Source: Enterovibrio nigricans DSM 22720 (lineage in GTDB: Bacteria > Pseudomonadota > Gammaproteobacteria > Enterobacterales > Vibrionaceae). From it: DNA of 40,777 nucleotides. The stretch is taken from assembly GCF_900167155.1 (NCBI RefSeq), contig NZ_FUXU01000039.1, positions 1 through 40,777 on the forward strand. The letters run 5' to 3'. The notes under the pieces are model-generated. The model saw nothing but the letters and a program-made list of their open reading frames with translations. It ran no database searches and was not told where the DNA came from. Positions 1 through 9,503 of the stretch are shown one piece after another. A program made the translations under genes and the position numbers. How positions within the stretch are numbered: position 1 is the stretch's first letter; every line of letters begins with the position of its first letter.

Positions 1-45
1 ATCGTAGCTTCTAGATTTAGTTCCATCGATTTAAGCAACAAAGCC
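1..45 (-). mobile_element. IS end (IS5/IS903-like), left contig edge
   Basis: These 45 bases are the exact reverse complement of the last 45 bases of the window. Read outward they begin GGCTTTGTTGCTTAAATC, which resembles the terminal inverted repeat of IS903-type members of the IS5 family (family knowledge; no search possible). Only the tip is present, and the transposase would lie outside. The element interrupts the RHS gene, adding a short IS-encoded tail before a stop. Confidence 0.75.
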
Positions 46-2983
46 CCTCCACGATGCGGACAAGGCGCCCAGCCTTGTCGTAGTACTTGTGTCTGGCGGC
101 ACCATTGGGACGTGTTAGTGAGGACAGTGCCCCCATCGCATCATAGCTATAGTCGGTATCCGCCCCTGTGGTATCTGTCAGCTGAGTTAACAAGGTGTCA
201 TGCCAATAGAACTGAGTGGCATTGCCATTGGCGTCAATCGATTGTGTCAGCCTGTGTGCATCGTCGTACTCGTAGTACACGCTACCTGACGGTGTCGTCA
301 CTGAAATGACCCGGTCCAACTCGTCATAAGACAAGGTTTTGAGCGTCGCCAGTCGGTTGCTGACGCTTTCCAGTCGTCCCCACTGGTCATACTGGTACGT
401 GAGCGTTTTACCATCTGGCTGCACCACGTCAATCACCTGACCGTCGGTGTTGTAGCCGTAGGTCCAGGTATGGCCTATCGCATTGGTCAAGCTTGCTAGC
501 TGGCCGTCTGAATTGTAGGTGTATTGCGTTTTGTTTTGAGGGTCGTAATTGAAAGCACCGCTGAGATCTCCTGCTTCGGTGATGTCTGCAACAACATGGT
601 GGTAGCGCTCTGTCAGGCGTCCAACATCGTCGTAAATGAAGTGCTCCCCAATACCACTGGCGTTCGCAGTCAATATGGGCTGATGACCAGCGTTGTACAT
701 GGCTCGTAAACTTTGTCCTTGCGCGTTGGTGATGCGATTGAGGTTGCCGAGAGCGTCATAGGACAAGTCTGTTTGGTGGCCTTTTGCATCCATATGCCGA
801 CTGGGGCCAAACGTACTCTCGTAGCGGTAGTGGGATGCGCGGTTAAGTGCGTCGGTGCCTGTCAAGGGGCGGAAGGCATCATCGTAGTAAAGGGTTTGTT
901 CAAACCCGTTTGAGGCTGTGACGGTGGATTTTCGTGCCCCTAGGTCAAACGCTTGTGTTTGTGGAGAGATATCGCGGGTGCCTTTGGCAACCTGATGGGC
1001 GCGCTTGTAGATATCATAATCTGCCTTCGCCAGTGTTTTACCGTCCGGCCCCATGACCTCTTGCAAACGGCCTTCTGTGTCATAACGGAAACTGGCTTGC
1101 GTGACACCACCAATGCGGACTTCACGCAATTGGCCTCCGGTTGTCAGTGAGTACGTTGGCTGTAGGCGGGCAGGTGTCGCCGCAGTTTGAAGATACCCGC
1201 TTTGAGTGTAGGTAAGTGTTATGGCTCTACCGCCTGAGTGCCGAATGGCAGCAAGGCGGACTTTTCCAGCGAAGGAGGCATATTCGTAGGTCAGTTGCTG
1301 CCCACCACCATCACTGACGGTGGTGAGCTGGCCGGCGGCGTTGAAATTGATGCTGCCTGAAGGCAGGAGCACTTCATAGATTTGGGTGCTGGGTGTATAT
1401 ACAATACGTGTTTTTCCCAGCTCAGCACGATAAACCAGTTTTCGGTCATCGGTGACGCCTAACAAAGTAAATGCAGCTTCCTGCGCTCCCGTGCGCATCA
1501 CAAACTCAAAGTGGCCTTCTATCGGCTGGTTATTAACGGTAAGTGCCAGCGGTTCCCCACTGAAACGAAGACCCAAAGGGGTGACGTGCCAGCCCATTCC
1601 CAACCCTTCATCCCTTACACTGAAGGAGTTGTAATAGCGCCCAAATGAGAGTGACAGGTTGCCCCGCGTGGGGAAGGTGGTGTCTGTTCCTGCCCAGATG
1701 AAGTTGCCGTCTTTCCGGCTGCGTTCTAGAGTCTGGGCTATCGCTGTGTATTGTTGACCAGCATGGTTGAACGTCCAGTGCAGGTTTGTGTCTTTTGGCC
1801 GCTGGGTTAAGGCATTGTCCATGATGGCGACCGCTTGTTGCTGGGTGACCTGTGCATAATTGGTATTATCAAGGTGATAAGTGACACCGCCACTCAATGA
1901 GAATACTGTTTGCCCCTCAAGCCCATGCACGCCGAAAATAATAACGTCATTGACGACTTCTCTTTTGGTCGTTTCGGTTGGGATATGCCCTCTGTCTGGT
2001 TCGAAGTCACTGAACATCGATAAATCAAGAGGAATGTCGTTGTCCTGTATCCATTTTACAATGGCGGTGATTTTCCCCAGCCGTTTCAGTTCGTGGAAAA
2101 CTGGGTATTGGTTAGCCACAGCGTCGTAATTTTGCTCCATCCACAGGGCGAAGTTGCGGTTCGCTGGGTTGACACCGGATGAGCCTGCCACAAGCACTTT
2201 CATTGTTACCGGGTCAAAGGTCAGCGTTTGTGTCTCTGGGTCAGTGTATCCCCTCACTGAACCCGGCTCTATCCAGATACGTTGCGAGCCGAAGAGACTG
2301 GTTTGGTTATTGTAGTGGTCAACCCATCGCGCACTGTCGTCTGCCGTTTCCATGATAACGGTTGTATCCGGGCCTTTGTAACTGCCGTTCAACCAAAAAT
2401 AACTGGTTGGCAACGCCTCTTCGAAAAAGCGCTTGGAAAAGCTCTTATATCCGGACGCATTAGCATGCATAGGTTGTCCCGACTGGTTGTCCAACCTCAT
2501 GGTTAACCCTTTTAGGATACGGTCTGCTTCATAAAGGGTATGGCCAAATGTCGTGTTTTCCAATGCTCCGTCGTAACGCACTTTGACCGTATTGGGGTTG
2601 GAGGAGGGCTCGGTGTTAATTGAAACTCCAGGGTATTGCGGCGATTTGCCTTTTAAGCCATACAGAGATTGCACCGCGACGGCCATGTCACTGATATTCA
2701 ATTTAGGCAGAGCGGGCGCAGATTGACCGTAAAATATGATTTGTCCGGTTGCTTTGTCGTAGGCTGCGCCTTGAATATCAGTGACGTTCAGTAGTAAGTC
2801 TGCAGTCTTATTTAATGATATCCCCCCATAACCCAAGTTAAGAGGAGAGTGGTGTCCGTATGAAGGCATGGATACCATGGGGTGTTCGCAATTCATGGCT
2901 GTGGCGGTCGTTGAAATAGTGCTTAGGGTGCTCAATGTGAGGGCAGTAAACAGCCCACGACACGCGAGATTGAATCTACTCAT
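17..2983 (-). pseudogene. Secreted RHS/YD-repeat protein, 3' end removed by IS
   Basis: Large exported protein, about 988 residues remaining. It starts at the ATG at 2983 with AGGA about 10 nt upstream; an in-frame TTG two codons earlier is less likely. The N-terminus is a Sec-type signal peptide ending near ATA-MNCEH. Residues about 35-520 form an unrecognised extracellular region. From about 530 onward the protein is a string of YD/RHS repeats (YDALGNLNRIT, YDDVGRLTERY, YDQWGRLESVS, YDAMGALSSLT, YDKAGRLVRI). RHS proteins usually form a beta-cage around a variable C-terminal domain, often a toxin. That part is missing: host sequence stops at position 46 and the last nine residues (GLCCLNRWN) run from the junction into the IS. 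Inference: cell-surface or toxin-delivery protein, now truncated. No immunity gene is visible because the 3' flank is outside. Confidence 0.85.
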
Positions 2984-3519
2984 TGCCAACTGTCCTTGTT
3001 GATGTGTTTACCAGGTAGATAGGAAAACCGTCTTTCGGGTTTATTTGTTTTTTTGCGACGAGTTAATATAAATATGCAAACTACTTATAGGTGTCTAATA
3101 TCAACGACTGATATAAGTGGCACTTTCTCTTGTATGATTCGTTTTCTTAATTATGAGTCAGTGCGAATACAAATCTGATTGCATATTATCGTAAGAGGAT
3201 CTGTAGTGTATTCATGTCTTTATACAGTGGATGGGGTGTGATTGGTAAAGACTGACTTTGATGAAAACAGCGTCTTTTTTAAATACTCCGAAGAACAAAA
3301 AAGGGAAGCCAATTTAAGGAATGATTGCCTGACATGTTTCTCTGTTCCTTTTTATGGTTTTGGCTAAACCTGCGAAGGGATCGTGATTGATGACATCCAT
3401 CAATCTTGCACGTTTACGAGCTTTTAGATTGTGTGGCGATAGAGATATCACTAACGGGGTAGGGCAGAAATACACTACTATGTCCGGCTATTAATTTTAG
3501 CTTTGAGCCTTTTATCTTA
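2984..3519. other. Intergenic region between divergent RHS and helicase genes
   Basis: About 536 bp of AT-rich DNA holding the promoters of the two divergent genes. No convincing ORF. The only ordered element I see is a short element at 3026-3041, resembling one upstream of the Calx-beta gene (listed separately). The helicase side leaves room for a long 5' leader, as some RNA helicase genes have, but I see no recognisable regulatory RNA. Confidence 0.6.
3026..3041 (-). promoter_or_regulatory. Leader motif shared with Calx-beta gene
   Basis: On the minus strand this reads AACCCGAAAGACGGTT and lies 43 nt upstream of the RHS start codon. A near copy, AACCCGAAATCGCGGTT, lies 44 nt upstream of the Calx-beta gene start (40019-40035). 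AACC/GGTT could form a 4-bp stem. Function unknown; two copies are weak evidence. Confidence 0.25.
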
Positions 3520-4806
3520 ATGACTACTGCAAAGACACCTGCCAGCTTTTCTGAACTTGGCCTTATATCACCACTGTTAGCACGATTAGCGGAACTTGAA
3601 TACCAACAGCCAACACCTATTCAAGCAGAAGCGATTCCGAGTGTGTTAACAGGACGCGACCTGATTGCAGGCGCAAATACAGGTTCAGGGAAAACGGCCA
3701 CCTTTGCACTGCCAATGTTGCAGCAGATTATGGAGCAGGGCGATAAGTCAAAAGGCGGCAAAGGTAACTTTGTGACAGGGCTGGTTTTGGTGCCAACCCG
3801 TGAACTGGCAAAACAAGTTGCAGACAGCATTAAATCTTATGCCGTACACAGCAACGGCGCGGTGAAAACCGTGGCGGTTTTTGGTGGTGTATCTGCCAAT
3901 ACTCAAATGCTTGCGTTGCGCGGTGGCGCCGATATTCTTGTTGCCACGCCAGGCCGTCTGCTTGATTTGATTTCGAGCAATGCCATCAAGTTAGATCGTG
4001 TGAAAACCCTTGTGCTTGATGAGGCAGATCGCATGTTGAGCCTTGGCTTTACCGAAGAGCTCTCGGCACTATTGGCACTGTTACCAAAGAAAAAGCAAAC
4101 ACTTCTGTTCTCTGCGACCTTCCCTGAACAGGTTCAGGTGCTTACGCAAGAATTGCTGAACGATCCAGTTGAAATTCAACTTCAAAGCGCAGATGCCAGC
4201 ACCTTGGTTCAGCGTGTATTTACAGTGAATCAAGGTGAAAAAACGGCGGTTCTGGCGCACTTGATCAACCAGAATGCATGGCGACAGGCGTTGATTTTTG
4301 TCAACGCGAAAAAGCATTGTGAACACTTAGCAGAGAAGCTGGAAAAACGCGGCATTAAAGCAGAAGTGTTCCACGGCGACAAAGGTCAAGGTTCTCGTAC
4401 TCGTGTGCTTGAAGGATTTAAATCTGGTGAAATCGACGTATTGATTGCAACAGATATTGCAGCTCGTGGTCTAGATATTGAAAAGCTGCCTGTGGTGATC
4501 AATTTTGATTTACCACGCAGCCCTGCAGACTATATGCACCGAATTGGTCGAAGTGGCCGTGCGGGTGAAGTGGGCCTGGCATTGTCTTTGATTGATCATG
4601 AAGATTACCATCACTTCAAAATTATTGAGAAGAAGAACAAAATCCGACTGGATCGCGAAGAAGTTGAAGGCTTTGAAGTTGATGCGTCTGTTGTCGATGC
4701 ACTGCTAACGGTGGAAAAACCGATGGCGAAACCCGCTGGAAGCGGTAAGAAGAAAAAGAAAAACCAAGGACTTACAGCGGCGGAAAAGTGGCTTAAAGGG
4801 CTATAA
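3520..4806 (+). CDS. DEAD-box ATP-dependent RNA helicase (RhlE-like)
   Basis: 428-residue RNA helicase that unwinds short RNA duplexes in ribosome assembly or mRNA turnover. All core motifs are present in order: Q motif PTPIQ (31-35), Walker A ANTGSGKT (52-59), PTREL (92-96), TPGR (143-146), DEAD (167-170), SAT (198-200), ATDIAARGLDI, and HRIGRSGRAG (about 340-349). The C-terminal tail is basic (a Gly-Ser-Gly-Lys5 run), as is common for RNA tethering in RhlE/SrmB-type proteins. The ATG at 3520 has only a weak Shine-Dalgarno (GAGCC). The gene stands alone and ends at a strong terminator shared with the convergent BCCT gene. The exact orthologue (RhlE, SrmB or a Vibrio-specific paralogue) cannot be fixed from motifs. 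Confidence 0.93.
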   Translation: MTTAKTPASFSELGLISPLLARLAELEYQQPTPIQAEAIPSVLTGRDLIAGANTGSGKTATFALPMLQQIMEQGDKSKGGKGNFVTGLVLVPTRELAKQVADSIKSYAVHSNGAVKTVAVFGGVSANTQMLALRGGADILVATPGRLLDLISSNAIKLDRVKTLVLDEADRMLSLGFTEELSALLALLPKKKQTLLFSATFPEQVQVLTQELLNDPVEIQLQSADASTLVQRVFTVNQGEKTAVLAHLINQNAWRQALIFVNAKKHCEHLAEKLEKRGIKAEVFHGDKGQGSRTRVLEGFKSGEIDVLIATDIAARGLDIEKLPVVINFDLPRSPADYMHRIGRSGRAGEVGLALSLIDHEDYHHFKIIEKKNKIRLDREEVEGFEVDASVVDALLTVEKPMAKPAGSGKKKKKNQGLTAAEKWLKGL

Positions 4807-4852
4807 GCAATTCAATGAATTGATTGCTTTATAACGTTATTCAAAAAGAAAA

Positions 4853-4876
4853 GGAGCACACTAGGTGCTCCTTTTT
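4853..4876. terminator. Bidirectional rho-independent terminator, helicase/BCCT
   Basis: Stem GGAGCAC (4853-4859), loop ACTAG, stem GTGCTCC (4865-4871), followed by TTTTT and preceded by an A tract. It can stop transcription from both convergent genes. Confidence 0.9.
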
Positions 4877-4892
4877 GTATCTATATCAATTG

Positions 4893-6815
4893 TTAAGCAG
4901 ATGCTCCGGCGATCTTCGCCTCTTCTTCAATGCGCTGCTTTTCGCGAATGAGTTCATTGAAGTCCATGCGGGCTTGCTGTGCCGCTTCAGAGGCTTGAAG
5001 TTTATGCTCTTTTGCGGCCATTGCTTCGTCGGTTAAACGCTGGATTTCAGCCAGTTGTTCTTCCGGTGCATCACCCAGTTCTGCGCCCGTTTCGCCACGG
5101 GAAAGCGCTGCCATACGAATTTGCTTCTTGAGCTGCCAAATCGCATCCAGTTTTTCGCGCTCTTCGCTTGCCGCTTCAATTGCTTCATCTTTCAAGCGCT
5201 CAAACTTCGCCATCGCCATGCCTTCTTTCGACCATGGATCGACATCTGGGAATTCTTCAATGTTGATGACAGGGTCAACATAGCCTTCCTGATGTGCAAG
5301 GTCGAGCGTTGCGGCTTTTACTCCGGAAATCATTAGCATAACGGCAATGACAAGCAATGGTAGACCACCGACGATTGCGGCTGTTTGAAGCGTTGCTAAG
5401 CCACCCATGAACATGAGTACTGACGGCATGAATGACAACGTAAACGCCCAGAACAAACGGTTCCAGCGCAGTGGATCTTCAGTCACGTTATTCTGAACGA
5501 CGGATGCCAGAATGAACGAAATAGAGTCAAACGTGGTTGCGGTGAAGATAATACACAGAAGTGTGAATACCGCGATGACGACGGTACTAAACGGCAATTG
5601 CTCAAGAATAGCAAATATCGCCGTTGTCGGGCCTTCGGTGTTCAGAATGGAAATAACATCTAATTGGCCGGACAGTTGCAGAGACAGGCCGAAGTTTCCC
5701 AAAATCATAAAGTAAAGGGCACAACCCAAAGAGCCGAAGAAAATCGAGCCTGATACCATTTGCTTTATTGTGCGACCACGGGAAATACGTGCAACGAACA
5801 AGCCCATGCTTGGTGCAAACACCAGCCACCATGCCCAGTAGAAAATGGTCCAATCTTGTGGGAAGTGGGTGTCTTCAAACGTGCCATAGCCACCGAATGG
5901 TTCCGCCCATGTTGCCATGACGAAGAAATTGGACAACATACGACCGATAGAATCCAAGCCAGTTTCCAGCATGAATAGCGTCGGGCCTGCAAACAGTACG
6001 AACGCCAGCAATGCCAATGCACCCCAGAAGTTGATGTTACTCAACACTTTGATGCCTTCATCCATCCCTTTGTAGGAAGAGTAGGCAAACAAGGCCGTAC
6101 ATACGAGCAATACGCCAATCTGCGTGACCGTTGTAGAAGGGATCCCAAAGAGATAACTGATACCTTCATTAATGAGTGGTGCTGCAAGCCCCAGTGTTGT
6201 CGCTGCGCCGCCCAAAAGACCAAAGATAAACAGGACGTCGATGATTTTCCCCCAGCCACCGTGGCTGCGTGCTTCACCGATAACGGGCATTAATGCGGCA
6301 GAAACTTTCAGAACAGGTTGCTTACGCACGTAGAAGAAGTAAGCAATTGGCAATGCAGGGATAAGGTAGATAGACCATGCGATTGGGCCCCAGTGGAAAA
6401 TACCGTAGGTTGCTGCCCAGCGAACGGCTTCTTCACTGCCTGCTTCGAGTTGGAATGGGGGGCTTTGATAGTAGTACGCCCACTCGATTGTGCCCCAATA
6501 CAGGATACTTGCGCCGATACCGCCACAGAAAAGCATCGCTGCCCAAGACGCGGTTGAAAATTCGGGTTTTTCGTCAGCATCGCCAAGCTTGATCTGGCCG
6601 ATATCACTGAAGATGATATAAACCATAAAAAAGAACGCTGCGATGCCGAGGGCGAGATAGAGAAAACCGAGTTTGTCGGTCATAAAGGTTTTGGCAATCG
6701 CAATCCATTCGGCACCTTCTGCCGGCCAAATCAGCAGCGGGATGATCACTGAAAAGAGAAGCCCTAGTGCCCCAAAAAATGTGGGCTTATCTATGAGCTC
6801 AAAGTGCTTTTTCAT
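4893..6815 (-). CDS. BCCT-family betaine/choline/carnitine transporter
   Basis: 640-residue inner-membrane transporter of the BCCT family, importing trimethylammonium compounds such as glycine betaine or choline. About twelve hydrophobic segments span residues 15-510. The BCCT signature is clear: FYWAWWLVFAPSMGLFVARI, followed by SRGRTIKQ. Upstream is FCGGIGASILYWGTIEW, at the position of the substrate/Na+ site region of TM3. After the last TM there is a cytoplasmic tail of about 110 residues, highly charged and predicted helical (KFERLKDEAIEAASEEREKL onward, ending EKQRIEEEAK). Long charged tails act as osmosensors in BetP-type members. Start ATG at 6815 with AAGGA 7 nt upstream. Single-gene unit. 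Given the broken betaine pathway elsewhere in the window, this intact carrier may be the main osmolyte route. Substrate not determined. Confidence 0.92.
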   Translation of the reverse strand: MKKHFELIDKPTFFGALGLLFSVIIPLLIWPAEGAEWIAIAKTFMTDKLGFLYLALGIAAFFFMVYIIFSDIGQIKLGDADEKPEFSTASWAAMLFCGGIGASILYWGTIEWAYYYQSPPFQLEAGSEEAVRWAATYGIFHWGPIAWSIYLIPALPIAYFFYVRKQPVLKVSAALMPVIGEARSHGGWGKIIDVLFIFGLLGGAATTLGLAAPLINEGISYLFGIPSTTVTQIGVLLVCTALFAYSSYKGMDEGIKVLSNINFWGALALLAFVLFAGPTLFMLETGLDSIGRMLSNFFVMATWAEPFGGYGTFEDTHFPQDWTIFYWAWWLVFAPSMGLFVARISRGRTIKQMVSGSIFFGSLGCALYFMILGNFGLSLQLSGQLDVISILNTEGPTTAIFAILEQLPFSTVVIAVFTLLCIIFTATTFDSISFILASVVQNNVTEDPLRWNRLFWAFTLSFMPSVLMFMGGLATLQTAAIVGGLPLLVIAVMLMISGVKAATLDLAHQEGYVDPVINIEEFPDVDPWSKEGMAMAKFERLKDEAIEAASEEREKLDAIWQLKKQIRMAALSRGETGAELGDAPEEQLAEIQRLTDEAMAAKEHKLQASEAAQQARMDFNELIREKQRIEEEAKIAGASA

Positions 6816-7041
6816 AAAATGTCCTTATACACTTGTCGTAATAAGGAATTTTTATATTTTTAACAACTTGGGGCAATTTGCATTACGAATGGTGCTAATG
6901 AGTAACTTTTATAATATTGACGGGGTAAATGCGAGGAGGGGAATTGCGGCGTGACTCTAATGATAGTTGCTTCGTTATTGGATAATGTTAACAATAAACG
7001 CCAATTTGCTGGTTTTTTGTGCGTAACGGAAATGTTGGGAA

Positions 7042-7074
7042 TTGCGGTAGAAACATGTGTTTTTTCTACCGCAA
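7042..7074. terminator. Perfect 12-bp inverted repeat after ribB
   Basis: TTGCGGTAGAAA (7042-7053) and TTTCTACCGCAA (7063-7074) with a 9-nt loop, 18 bp past the ribB stop codon. It would form a strong hairpin, but no clean U tract follows on either strand, so it may be a terminator, an mRNA 3'-end stabiliser or a protein-binding site. Confidence 0.5.
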
Positions 7075-7091
7075 ATAACACTGATATAGCG

Positions 7092-7754
7092 TTAGGCAAT
7101 ATTGGCAGCCTGTGACAGGCGATACTGCACCATATCTTCAATGGTCAGCACTGGCATGTTGTGCTTTTTACCAAACGCAATAATCTCAGGTGTTTTCGCC
7201 ATTGAACCATCTTCATTCTGTACTTCGCAAAGCACACCTGCGGGGGAAAGACCTGCCATTTGCATCAGATCGATCGTGCCTTCAGTGTGACCACGGCGCG
7301 TCAGTACGCCGCCTTTGCGTGCACGAAGGGGGAACACGTGCCCTGGACGCGCCAGGTCAGTTGGTTTCGCATTTGGGTTAGACGCCGTTTTAATGGTCGT
7401 CACACGGTCTGCTGCTGACACACCGGTGGTTACGCCGATTTTGGCTTCAATAGAAACAGTGAATGCGGTTTGGTTTGCGCTGTTGTTGTTCATCACCATC
7501 GGTTGAAGTTCCAGCTTGTCGGCTTGTTCTTCCGGCAGACACAGGCACACGATGCCGCTACATTCACGGATCATCAAGGCCATTTGCTGGTTGGTTAGGT
7601 GGTCAACAGAGTAGATAATATCGCCTTCGTTTTCGCGATCTTCATCATCCAACAATAATACGCTGCGGCCTTCGCGAAGGGCTTCTAGTGCAACGTCTAC
7701 ACGTTCAAGAGGGGTGCCAAACTCGGCAAGCAGTGAGGTGTGTGTCTGATTCAT
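7092..7754 (-). CDS. ribB: 3,4-dihydroxy-2-butanone-4-phosphate synthase RibB
   Basis: 220 residues, the normal length for stand-alone RibB. Converts ribulose-5-phosphate to 3,4-dihydroxy-2-butanone-4-phosphate plus formate, supplying the four-carbon unit of riboflavin. Visible hallmarks are the acidic metal/substrate loop [10 protein letters not shown] (about 36-45), [28 protein letters not shown] and the HTEGTIDL segment. There is no fused GTP cyclohydrolase II domain. Start ATG at 7754 with AGGAG 7 nt upstream (MNQTHTSL, as in the enterobacterial protein). The gene is solitary and preceded by an FMN riboswitch, so expression should fall when FMN is abundant. Confidence 0.97.
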   Translation of the reverse strand: MNQTHTSLLAEFGTPLERVDVALEALREGRSVLLLDDEDRENEGDIIYSVDHLTNQQMALMIRECSGIVCLCLPEEQADKLELQPMVMNNNSANQTAFTVSIEAKIGVTTGVSAADRVTTIKTASNPNAKPTDLARPGHVFPLRARKGGVLTRRGHTEGTIDLMQMAGLSPAGVLCEVQNEDGSMAKTPEIIAFGKKHNMPVLTIEDMVQYRLSQAANIA

Positions 7755-7799
7755 GGTAACTCCTGTTAATTAATACCAGAATCAGGGCATAGATGAGCC

Positions 7800-7816
7800 G
7801 TGGACATAACGTCCAC
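7800..7816 (-). promoter_or_regulatory. Hairpin in ribB leader, candidate expression platform
   Basis: GTGGAC / GTCCAC with a 5-nt loop, between the FMN aptamer and the ribB Shine-Dalgarno. Without a U tract it is not a classic terminator; it may belong to a translational expression platform. Structure prediction with and without bound FMN would decide. Confidence 0.4.
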
Positions 7817-7875
7817 AAGCAATACGGCAAAAAATGTGGGGCGCAAACTCGCACTGCAAAACTTGGCGTATTTTT

Positions 7876-8014
7876 ATCATCCTCTTTCATCCGGACTCTA
7901 ACCGTCGGCTTTGGCATCTCACCAAATCTGCTGACCCCAAACGATGTTTGGGCGCTCGCGGGCTCGTCATTTCTGACATACCGCCGGTGGGGAATTTCGC
8001 CCCGCCCTGAGAAT
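7876..8014 (-). ncRNA. FMN riboswitch (RFN element) controlling ribB
   Basis: The minus strand carries the classic RFN order: CAGGGCGGGGCGAAATTCCC, ACCGGCGGTA, GCCCGCGAGCG, a variable hairpin, GGTCAGCAGATTTGGTGAGA, GCCGACGGTTAGAGTCCGGA and TGAAAGAGGA. These are the conserved arms of the six-helix FMN aptamer. It starts about 260 nt upstream of the ribB ATG, leaving about 120 nt for the expression platform. Confidence 0.97.
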
Positions 8015-8431
8015 AATTTGCTTCAATAAGCACAGTGATACTACTGTGATTTCGAACAAAAAGGGAGAGGGTAGAATCTGATTGAGCAATATTTGCGCAC
8101 AGCAAAGACCTTTTGTTATGGCGATGTTTGGTAGTGCTCTTCATTAGGTATCAAATAGTTAAGCTTGCTGCTTGGAGTGTGAATAACGTTATGTGGTTGG
8201 TCATTTATTGCGTTCAATATTTCCCATTGCGAGTTGTCTAGATTCAAACTGGCGTTTCTTGTTCCCAACCCTTTGATGGCATAGCGGCAAGTGTAAAGCT
8301 GGCACGCACTGTAAGTGTTCATGTTACTTGCCGACTCTCAAGGGTTTAGATCCTAGATTTCTTGACCCTGCTACGAACTGTCCAGAGAATACCGCCCAAA
8401 ATAGAACTATCTCACAGAAGGTGCAGTTAAC
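8015..8431. other. Intergenic region between ribB riboswitch and DUF2127 gene
   Basis: Contains the presumed ribB promoter on the minus strand. An inverted repeat CACAGT-6nt-ACTGTG at 8031-8048 lies just upstream of the aptamer, a possible operator or start-site hairpin. A minus-strand frame at 8116-8322 (68 codons, starts MNTYSACQLY) has a weak ribosome site and no recognised domain; I do not call it a gene. Nothing else is seen. Confidence 0.5.
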
Positions 8432-8905
8432 ATGAATTCACAGCCTAAAGGGTTGCGGGCCATTGCAATTTTGGAAGCAAGTAAAGGCTTGCTAGCCTTG
8501 GTCGTAGGCTTAGCATTGCATGAGTTGGGTGGGCCAAAAATTCAAGCCATATGTGAAGCATTATTGCAGCATTTGAGGATGAATCCTGCAGGTGAAATTC
8601 CCAGTGTTATCCATGAAGCGCTGGCTAACGTTGATGACAAAAACCTTACGATACTTGCTGTGGGCACTGTGCTTTATGCATCGGTAAGATTGATAGAAGC
8701 ATTTGGACTTTGGCGAGGTTACGCGTGGACGGAGTGGTTTGCACTGGCAAGTGGCGCTATCTATGTCCCCTTTGAGGTTTATGAAGTGTTCACCACAGGT
8801 AAGGTGCTACCAATTCTGGCATTGGTAACAAACTTGATCATCATTGGCTACATGGCGTTAGTTATCGCAAAAAGGCGGCGGGAAACCAAGGTAGGCACGC
8901 CGTGA
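8432..8905 (+). CDS. DUF2127 family membrane protein
   Basis: 157-residue inner-membrane protein of unknown function. It matches the DUF2127 pattern: an early GLRAIAILEASKGLLAL helix, a middle LYASVRLIEAFGLWRG segment and AEWF-like EWFALASGAIYVPFEVYE, then a last hydrophobic helix and a basic tail (KRRRET). Four hydrophobic stretches are visible at about 8-30, 70-90, 97-115 and 127-148. ATG at 8432 with AGAAGG about 10 nt upstream. It precedes another small membrane-protein gene on the same strand by 188 bp, too far to assume an operon. No role is known for the family. Confidence 0.85.
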   Translation: MNSQPKGLRAIAILEASKGLLALVVGLALHELGGPKIQAICEALLQHLRMNPAGEIPSVIHEALANVDDKNLTILAVGTVLYASVRLIEAFGLWRGYAWTEWFALASGAIYVPFEVYEVFTTGKVLPILALVTNLIIIGYMALVIAKRRRETKVGTP

Positions 8906-9093
8906 TTGCATAAAGATAAACGGCTAAATTTTGACGGTTAAGCGGTATATATTTGACTGACATGAGTGCTAAATGAGCAGTGAGTGCTTTGTGTGATACT
9001 TTTCATCGCACAGAGTGCTTATTTGTTGATTTGGGTCATTTTTATGGATTAATATGCTTTTTTTCACACTTTAGCAATAAAAGCATAATTATA

Positions 9094-9459
9094 ATGACAA
9101 AAGATACAAAGCCTTCAAAGTATAAATCTCCCGCCATGATCGCTTACATGCTCCTTCTTAGTGGTTTGCTGACGTTTGGTATTTTCAGTATTGCTGGCGC
9201 AGTCTTTGCGTACATCAAACGTAAAGAAGCAAATGCTGCTGGCGAAGAGATGTACGCAGATCATTTTCAATGGATCATCAACACGTTTTGGATAGCACTG
9301 CCTTTGGCGTTGATTAACCTGATCTTGATACCGTTGGGAATTGGTTTGATCACGGCAAGCGTTACCTATTTGTGGGTATTTTACAGAGGCATGTATGGCG
9401 CGAAATCGCTGACTGACCTTCACAGCCCATACAATCATCGCCGCGAATTAAACGCTTAA
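9094..9459 (+). CDS. Small membrane protein, DUF4870-like
   Basis: 121-residue predicted membrane protein. I chose the ATG at 9094 (MTKDTKPSKYKSPAMIAYML) because the frame further upstream (to 8980) does not look like protein; the ribosome site is weak. Hydrophobic helices lie at about 14-35 and 62-100. The soluble loop has EMYADHFQWIINTFW, resembling the DUF4870/Tic20-like pattern in which a conserved H-F-x-W-x-I-x-T-F-W precedes the last two helices. Followed within 20 bp by a bidirectional terminator. Function unknown. Confidence 0.75.
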   Translation: MTKDTKPSKYKSPAMIAYMLLLSGLLTFGIFSIAGAVFAYIKRKEANAAGEEMYADHFQWIINTFWIALPLALINLILIPLGIGLITASVTYLWVFYRGMYGAKSLTDLHSPYNHRRELNA

Positions 9460-9475
9460 CACTGTCAGACAAAAA

Positions 9476-9503
9476 GAAAGCCGCTAACAGCGGCTTTCTT
9501 TTT
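9476..9503. terminator. Bidirectional terminator between DUF4870-like gene and clcA
   Basis: GAAAGCCGCT (9476-9485), loop AAC, AGCGGCTTTC (9489-9498), then TTTTT; an AAAAA tract precedes it for the opposite strand. It overlaps the clcA stop region. Confidence 0.92.

Noticed and set aside
8116-8322. 68-codon minus-strand frame (MNTYSACQLYTCRYAIKGLG)
   Set aside because: Weak ribosome site, no recognisable domain and location just upstream of the ribB promoter; could be real but not supportable.
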